In this document: in pieces, positions 56,993-64,000 of the stretch | Layout of the letters: each line of letters starts with the position of its first letter | Numbering within the stretch: position 1 is the first letter of the stretch | Assembly: GCF_000003815.2 (NCBI RefSeq) | Contig: NC_049989.1 | Span: forward strand, 13,729,764-13,793,763 | DNA from: Branchiostoma floridae | Taxonomy: Eukaryota; Chordata; Leptocardii; Amphioxiformes; Branchiostomatidae | Length of the DNA: 64,000 bases | Direction: 5' to 3' | Notes under the pieces: model-generated | What the model was told of the DNA's origin: nothing | What the model saw: only the letters and a program-made list of their open reading frames with translations | Databases searched by the model: none | Translations under genes and position numbers: made by a program

Positions 56993-59080
56993 TATTGGTC
57001 TTCTTCAGCTATCTGTCCTGAATGCTGATGTCACGAGCGGAAAAATCGCTTGACCTCGGCGCTTGGGTCAGATAGTCGAATGAGACAGAGAGATTTGGTC
57101 TTGCGAGTGAATTTTCTTGAGTTAGAGGAAGTTATCTCATTAGGGATAGGGGATGTTAGGTAGCATGCTTTAGCTGTAACAACAGGGACAATGTCTGTCC
57201 TTATCATTGCAATACATGTGTAAGGCCACAGCAAGTAAGTTTTGCTTGATTTTGAAAAAAAAAAGATTTATCCTTCGGAGGTGGCCAACCTACTGAAAAT
57301 GACAAAATATGTAAACTTAGAAATGCTACTCTTGCTCCAGGTATATAGGGGGACCGTGATATGAAGTCAATTATTATTAGTGATTATTCTGTCAATGAAG
57401 TCACTTACTGTAGTATTGCATACTGGTATAAAACCCATTGTTTGTTGTTAGCGCACTATTGTTGAAAATGTAGGCATCATGTTTTGTTTTCACAGTCTCA
57501 CACTAGATTTGGATTCTGCATCTTTAAGATTGACTAGCTGTTGCTTAAGAGAAAGTATTAGCTCAGTCACTCTGTTATTAACATCTGTAAAATCTATGTC
57601 TGACCACTACTTGTGATATTGTTTAAAGCAACAGTTACCCAAATTTCAAAGTGACTTTGGATGAAAGATTCGATTTAGACTCTAACCATTTGCTACTACT
57701 CTATCCTGATTAAATCTTGCTTATAGCAGCCCACCTAACATCCGGCTGGCCTCCTCTGTGTGGAAGGGCCAGTTACAGCCCTGGACAGCAGAGTCTGTGT
57801 CACACAGACTACTAAATACTGTATCCCAGTTTTTTTATTATGGCAACTTGTGATTAAAGTACAGCAAAGTGCACATTGCAGGCCTTGCTTATATGTTCAA
57901 GTACAGTTTTAAATGCATTCCAAATACATTGTACAATGTATCCTAGAAGAAGTACAAAACATTACATGAACATGCTATCGTGCCTAGTGGTCTTTGGACT
58001 CAAATCATATCAAGAAAAGAACCATTTAGGCTGGAATATTATGGAGAATATCATTTCGAGGTATATAATGGAGAATTTTATTTTCGAGGTATATTATGGA
58101 GAATATCATTTTCGAGGTATTACCCCATACTGATCACTGTGTTAAAATGTTGAGGCTGAGACTTTTGTATGAAGAGCTTTTGTTAATTATAAAAAGATGT
58201 ACTTTGGAATTTTTGGTGTTGATTGTTTCATCATAATAATCTATAACACACAATATCTATGTACTTTACTTTTGTTTTTGCCAAAGTTGTTCAGAATCCA
58301 TATGCAATGTCATGATACATTAAATTGACATGATATGATACTTGATATTAGCATATGTATGTACATGTACATATTTGCAACAAATACTTTTATATTTACC
58401 TGTTACTTATGGTGAAACCCTAACTTCAATAACTCACCTCCCCATATGCATCACCCAAATATAAAATTACCTATATGTATTGCAAGAGAAACTATTTTGT
58501 TAAGTCAAAGGCAATATAACTTAGCATTATGTCTTGTATAGCACATGTATGTAATAATTCCGGTACTATAATCAAAGTGCTATTCGGTGATGACAAATTA
58601 AGTGTGAAGAATTATATGTTGTCGAACTTTTGTCATTCAAATTTTCTTTTAGCAAGTGGACTTCACTGAAGCAACAGAGTAGCCTTCAAATACCAGGCTT
58701 CAGAGTCGCCACTGGAAAATAGTAGAAATTGGCATGGCTTAATTGAAAGAAAATATAGATCCTAGAGGAGTTAAGCAGACAAAGAGTACAACTGTACTTT
58801 TATCTATTTGGCCGATTTCTACTATTTTGGGATGTATGGAAGAGACCTATAAGCAGCTATTACATTTGTATCAAGCGGACTTATGTTAAATGCTGACTAA
58901 GCACTTATTATCTTTATGATCAGGATTTGATGGAACTTTGATCTTGTCTACTTGTAGATGTAGTACATTGTAGTTGTGTGAAAAATACAGAATTTCTGTA
59001 GCATCATGCATAACGATACTGTAGTGTATGTATCTACATCCACATTGATTTATAATAAACAGGGTCCATATCTTTTGAAT
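56993..59080. other. No gene recognised
   Basis: Unassigned. A three-copy tandem repeat of about 31 bp (TATGGAGAATATCATTTTCG, then AGGTA) lies at 58038-58118. Confidence 0.45.
58038..58118. repeat. Three-copy tandem repeat of about 31 bp
   Basis: Three units of TATGGAGAATATCATTTCGA-like sequence, each ending GAGGTAT. Confidence 0.8.
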
Positions 59081-59083
59081 ACA

Positions 59084-59230
59084 GACATGTTGTTATAACA
59101 TACATAGACCAACTTGCACGTGATGTGGGGCTTCGGGCCGAGGACCTTAAGAACGCTATGGGGGACAGAGAAGTCTGGAAGGAGAGGGTGGACTTGGTCC
59201 GGGCAAGCAGCCCGCGATGATGATGATGTT
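59084..59230 (+). mobile_element. Non-LTR retrotransposon C-terminus
   Basis: A frame reads LARDVGLRAEDLKNAMGDRE, then VWKERVDLVRASSPR and TGA, followed by a (GAT)n tail. The D-R-x-x-W-x-x-R-V pattern near the stop and the short tandem tail are typical of the last residues of non-LTR retrotransposon ORF2 proteins. The copy is 5'-truncated. Confidence 0.7.
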
Positions 59231-59267
59231 ATAATGAATGTAAACCTAATGCAAAAACCTAGCAATA

Positions 59268-59447
59268 TACAGTAGAAGCCGCTTAATTGCACGGCCTATT
59301 TGCCAGTGAATTTCGTGCAATTATATCCGGCTGGTGCTATAATGCAAAGTCATCTAGCTGGAATGCACCAGCTTAGGATTTTAGTACTCCGTGCAGTTAA
59401 CAGAATTGTGCGTTAATCCGTTGTGCAATTAGCTGGCTTCTACTGTA
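59268..59447. mobile_element. Tigger/pogo-like MITE
   Basis: The ends TACAGTAGAAGCCGCTTAAT followed by TGCAC, and GTGCAATTAGCTGGCTTCTA followed by CTGTA, are inverted repeats of about 25 bp bounded by TA. CAGTAGAA-type ends with a TTAATTGCAC block resemble pogo/Tigger termini. It is 180 bp and non-coding. Confidence 0.85.
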
Positions 59448-59479
59448 CTTGCATATACCCTTATATATTTTTATCAAAC

Positions 59480-59750
59480 AGGTACAAGTGGTTAGAGTGT
59501 TCGCCTTGCATTCAGTTGGTCACGAGTTTGATCCATAGCTGTTTGAGTCATACCAAAGAATTTATTACAAATAGCGCATGCTGCTTTCTGTGCTTAGCAC
59601 TCAGGAAAGAGTATGGAAGTTGAACACACACCACTACCTGTGGACAAGCTCCCTGCTGTAGTGATTGCACAAAGTTGTGTGGCCCAGGGCTACTGAAATA
59701 GAGATGGGTGCCGCCCTATACACCTTCTGGTGCAGGAAGGACTTCAACTT
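59480..59750 (+). mobile_element. tRNA-derived SINE
   Basis: The head has AGTGGTTAGAGTGTTCG (A box) and GGTCACGAGTTTGATCC (B box) at normal spacing. The body continues through CACTACCTGTGGACAAGCTC. It follows the Tigger-like element directly. Confidence 0.65.
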
Positions 59751-62039
59751 ACTATTTATTTTCTATATTTACTGTGGTAACAATCATTAAATTTTAATAG
59801 CGTTTTTGCTGTTCAAGTGTTATTCAGGTAATTGATCCCTCCTCTTAAAGCCAATGGTTTAGTCCAATATGGGAACCTTGAAAAACCTGTTGTTCCTCTG
59901 ACGTTGGACGGGGAGGTGTGAAAACAAGGCGTCTCACTGGTTAGTGGGTTAGGTCAGCAAATCTACAGCCACTTCGGACAGTCCTGACCATCTGACTCAC
60001 GCAGGTACGTTACATTGTCATTTTCTTTGACCGTGTAGACACACTTAAGAAGTTAAGAACTTAAGTTGTGATTACGTCGTCCATAGCCACGCCCCTCCCA
60101 ATATCTGAGAGTACTGACTCATCGGTGTGACTGCTGTCAATCAAAAATAATGTAATTTGTCTATTTACTGCCTCTGATAGGCTTGTGTTCGTTCCAATGT
60201 TTATGGACGACGAAAATTGTAAAAAAATGTGATAGCATGGCACTTTTGCTTTGGCGCAAAAAGTCGTTATAAATGTATAAGAGAACATCACGGGAAGTGT
60301 GTGCAGACAACTCGTACCGTCCTTCACTGTCTTTGGGCATTCCGATGGTTTCGTGCAACCCTGAGGCGAAAATTTCTCCACACTTAAGTCTAAGATAAAC
60401 TAACCCCAATCGGCAGCCATTCAGAAGATTATCAACCTGTTACATCTTTATGAAATCGAAAAATTAGAAGAATGATCATCTGTGACGTAGTCGTCCAAAT
60501 TTGGACATGATCCAAAATTGGCGCCTTATAATGTGACTAGATTAGTAGATGGACGGCATTTTGGGCATGGGCGCGGTTTTCATTCCGGTCAATACACATT
60601 AATCCAACACAATAGAAGAACCAACAAGTATAGGATTGTCATCACAAAGTTAATGTCAGTGGAATGTAATGTTTTGAAATTACGATCGATAACAATGTAA
60701 AACAGAGTATTAGAATAATGTATTCGGTCATTGTATTAACGTTACATGTACGTTGGCTCATAAACAACTGAATCGGATATAAAGGAGTTAATCACTGTAG
60801 TTAAATATAATTACACAACAGACTACAACAAGCACAAAAGAAAGTAAAGAATGGGCCTGTTTTCTTTTTTTCGCCAAGAGTTTGTGTATCATAACACTTC
60901 ATTTAAACATGTTGAAAAATCGTCTAATGTACTATATATGAAATACATGTAGAGTCTGTATGTATCTTCGCTATATGTCTAAAGAATTTGACTTTGTTTG
61001 GCTTAACAGTATGGCTATAATAATACTAAATCGTCTATGTTTCAAATTTAACTCATTGACATTTATATAAACTCGAAAATCATTCTAAAAATATTCATCA
61101 CTGCGTCTTTCCAAAACAACGTTAACGTTGGAAGGAAAACAAAATTGCCACCCAGGTGTTTGTTATGTAACGATTGATAATCATATGTATCATCACATCT
61201 GTTTACTAGTTTACCTGTGAATAGAGAGCAATGTAATATTCTTCCCCGTAAAAGATTTCTTGAATTTGAAAGGCAAAAGGTTAACAAGAGTTCAGAGACA
61301 TCAAACCTCCTCTGGTCCCGTGAGATATTTAGAATTTTTGTAAAAAAAATCTTCTCTCTTGTTTGACTACGCAAATTATGTATTATTGAGCATAATCTGT
61401 TTCAATTGATGACACTGTCTAACATATCCTTTGGGAGAATCTCATTTTAACATTTTCAACACACAAACAGAAACATAATAATAAGTTTGTATACCAGCTA
61501 CACGTCCCTTTGTTTCCTAATTTTTTCATGTCGTTATCATTATCTCTTGACTTTGTTATTTACTAGCATTTTGTAGTCCTGTATGTGTGTCTTTATTTTG
61601 TTTATGGACATGAGGAAAAGACCTCGATAAGCTGTGACTGATTTCTGTCTAATAATCTTTTAAGAAATGTGAATAAAAAAATAATAATAAACAAACAATC
61701 GAGCCGACCAAAACACTACATTCTTTTCACGCCTGGCCGATCGAATAAGGTGACTTTAGCCAAGTTAGGCGTAAAAGCCTAGTAGGATTTAGGAATTCTA
61801 GGAGTGTTGACCGCCAAATTTTGTTTTCTGTCTTATTTGGAAAATTTTACTATTTTTCCAGCGACCTGTGAAGCCTGGTAGAGGCTATCTAAGTATAACC
61901 CTTAGGCAGTCCTGGTAATGGAACACGTGCGCGAGGTCGCCAGTTCAAATACCGGTCTTTATTAACCGTCGGCGTTCTGACCCTTATTTGCGCCCTTCCC
62001 AATGTGAGTTTGCGTTCTTTTAAAGGGGCCATCAGGGCT
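59751..62039. other. No gene recognised
   Basis: A possible SINE head lies near 61890-61960 (AGGTCGCCAGTTCAAATACC, B-box-like). Several short minus-strand frames at 60060-60410 do not match a known family. CCACGCCCCTCCC near 60090 is GC-box-like. Confidence 0.4.
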
Positions 62040-62350
62040 TTAAATCCTTTTACTGCATACCTGCACTCACTGGTGCAGGTAACCTTGAAAATAACCTGCT
62101 CCAGACAAATTTTGCCTGCACCATTTTGAATTTAGAAAGTATGGATCATACTAAAATTGTCCAGAAACCATTGCTATTTTTTCTTCATACATACATACTT
62201 TATAGGTGGTAACATTCAATGCAACTCAATAACAATCCACATACACCTACATCATATGACATTTATGTATAAAACCCAGTACATGGACCAGTGCAGGTTA
62301 GGTGCAGGTAGACACCAGAAACACCTGCACAGCTCCAATATTACCTGCAC
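62040..62350 (-). mobile_element. Dispersed element containing one 29-bp minisatellite unit
   Basis: Reverse-complement relative of 25741-26230. Shared blocks include ACTGGTGCAGGTAAC, CAGACAAATTTTGCCTGCAC, ATGGATCATACT, CAGAAACCATTGCTATTTTT and ACATGGACCAGTGCAGGTTA. Only about one copy of the 29-bp unit is present here. Confidence 0.85.
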
Positions 62351-62528
62351 TAAAACCAGTTATGAGACGTTTATTGTCCTGTCTACTGCGACCAAGTCCA
62401 ATCTACACGCACAGACCAGAGCAAGTTGGTAAATGCCCTTTCTTCCTTACGTGTAATGTGAGATTAAGAGTTGTAACTGTATTTTACTATAACGTGACCT
62501 TTCTTTTCTTTTCTTAGGTCCAGTCACC

Positions 62529-63137
62529 ATGACAACCCAGTGGGAGGCAGAGGGACGAGGGCACAGATGTAAGATTTATTACACTTCAATTACACACCGT
62601 ACTCTCGATTTCTCTCTCATTAATGTTCTCTCTAATGTAATGTCGTGAGAGGGAGTTCAGCGCTCGCCAGAAGTCTGCCGTATGTCGGTGTCTTGAAAGG
62701 GAAAGAGATTTTCAAAGAACCTAAGCCTATGTTCATGCAAGATGTTGAAAATCGCAAATCAGCGTTCCCGCAAAAATTAAAAACAGTGCTGCTTGGAGTC
62801 TGCGAAGAAGGCTGGACCTGTACTATACCCAAAGCAAAACAATGTAGGCTTTGAAATAAGTGGATAGAAGTACCGTTAATTTACATCTTTGATGTATCAT
62901 GAATACATATTTCATATTTCCAAATGGATAAGACAGGTAAAAGATTACCGTAGAACAGGTACCAGAGTCTCAGACTGAGCCATCAGTTCATACTGGACGT
63001 ATATCTATTTGAACTCGGATGGACACTCTTTTTTTAACTTTGTATTTTCCATTATAGGGATCAACTATGCCTACCGGATCTACAAGCAAGAAGTCGGACA
63101 GGAGGAGTTTAGGCAGAAACTGTCCGAGCAGTTCACG
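62529..63137 (+). CDS. 5' end of an unrecognised gene (two exons, continues past the window)
   Basis: Exon A (coding 62529-62568) follows an acceptor CTTTTCTTTTCTTAG and starts at ATG with MTTQWEAEGRGHR. Exon B (63058-63137) follows TTTTCCATTATAG and reads WINYAYRIYKQEVGQEEFRQ, then KLSEQFT, ending in phase 0 at a GTAGGT donor. The split tryptophan codon (T/GG) joins the exons in frame. An untranslated upstream exon is implied by the acceptor before the ATG. I do not recognise the family. No further exon was found before the window ends. Confidence 0.55.
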
Positions 63138-64000
63138 GTAGGTCGAGTCCTCATCTTGTGTATCTGTAAATTTATAGTCAGTATAACTGAATGCCTTTCG
63201 GTGTAATACACCAGCCTCTGCATCAGTATGACAGGTCTCTGCGTAGCACATCATCTTAATCACCATTAAGTATACCAGTATCTGTATCTATATAGCCGGT
63301 AAAACACTATTTAGCTTCGGTGAAACACACCAGCTTCGCAGGCACGCGGCGCGACAGCAGCTGGTTCTATTACACTGAAATACCTGTTACGCATCATATT
63401 TGCACATCTAACTGCAGGTGTTGTTTAAAGCTTTCTAGTGAGGGTGAACCTAGTGTACTTGGTGGCAACGAGTTCAGATCCAATCTACGATAGCGGCAGG
63501 AATGAACGAATATAATTAATTTTGGAACACATCACTCCTCTAGGGATCTCATTTATCTCTGACAAATAGGACATGATCGTCTTAGTGCTTAGGTTAGCAA
63601 AATAAACAACCTACCTATCTACAAAAATGATTTGTGTTGTTGGTGTGTCTCGGTCAAATACTATCAATATATGTATAATGCTTGGAAACCACTTGGGATA
63701 TTCTATAAGGAATGTCATATAATATATATCATTATGGTAAGTTCCTTGGAACTCTGGGACTTCATGAGAAGCAAAACTCTCTAAAGATCTGTAAATTACA
63801 GGGGCACATGTGACCTGTCTGACATTTAGCTTAGCGTAGAGCGGCCATGATAGTTAGTGCCTCAGGCTACAGAGATTAAGTAGGCGCCGTTGCTCCTATG
63901 GGGTCATGGTAACCTGTCCAACCAGTATCATGGTGTACATAAGCAGGCATTGTATGTACTGTATATGGGTTAACTATGTGTAATATCATACGAGTTTATA
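63138..64000. other. Intron or flank of the preceding gene
   Basis: No exon recognised. Repetitive short words such as ACACACCAGCTTCG and CAGTATCTG occur near 63190-63330. Confidence 0.4.

Overview
The window looks like a chordate nuclear genome fragment, most likely a lancelet (Branchiostoma-type). There is no bacterial gene organisation. Genes are split into short exons with GT-AG introns, intergenic and intronic DNA is packed with small inverted-repeat transposons (MITEs), tRNA-derived SINEs, non-LTR retrotransposon ends and minisatellites, and the two recognisable genes closely resemble vertebrate ones. The species call is inference. Two runs of N (18127-18240 and 46064-46508) are assembly gaps.

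Layout. 1-12.1 kb: repeats and unassigned DNA, including two hAT-type MITEs with clear 8-bp target duplications, and a GC-rich CpG-dense block at about 10.0-10.56 kb. 12.16-27.67 kb, minus strand: a complete P2X-type ATP-gated cation channel gene. I could reconstruct 12 coding positions in consistent phase, giving a 424-residue protein with all ten ectodomain cysteines and all the ATP-contacting residues. Coding position 8 exists twice (8a at 19972-20102, 8b at 19236-19366). The copies have the same length and phase, and joining both would break the frame, so they are predicted mutually exclusive exons. 28-36 kb: unassigned DNA, a LINE fragment and satellite-like arrays. 36.5-40.4 kb, minus strand: a phase-consistent five-exon 3' end of a protein I do not recognise, with minisatellites in its introns. 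40.5-51.8 kb: retrotransposon tail, a module-repeat region with X-box-like motifs, a gap flanked by a possible exon, and several MITEs.

51.88-55.49 kb, plus strand: a six-exon NUDT9-type ADP-ribose pyrophosphatase gene with an intact Nudix box. 55.5-62.4 kb: 3' UTR or intergenic DNA with a LINE C-terminus, a Tigger-like MITE and a SINE. 62.5-63.14 kb, plus strand: the first two coding exons of an unrecognised gene that runs off the window.

The P2X receptor (extracellular ATP sensing) and NUDT9 (ADP-ribose hydrolysis) both handle purine nucleotides, but nothing in the sequence shows that they work together. The strongest biological observation is the duplicated P2X exon covering the left-flipper and ATP-binding segment.
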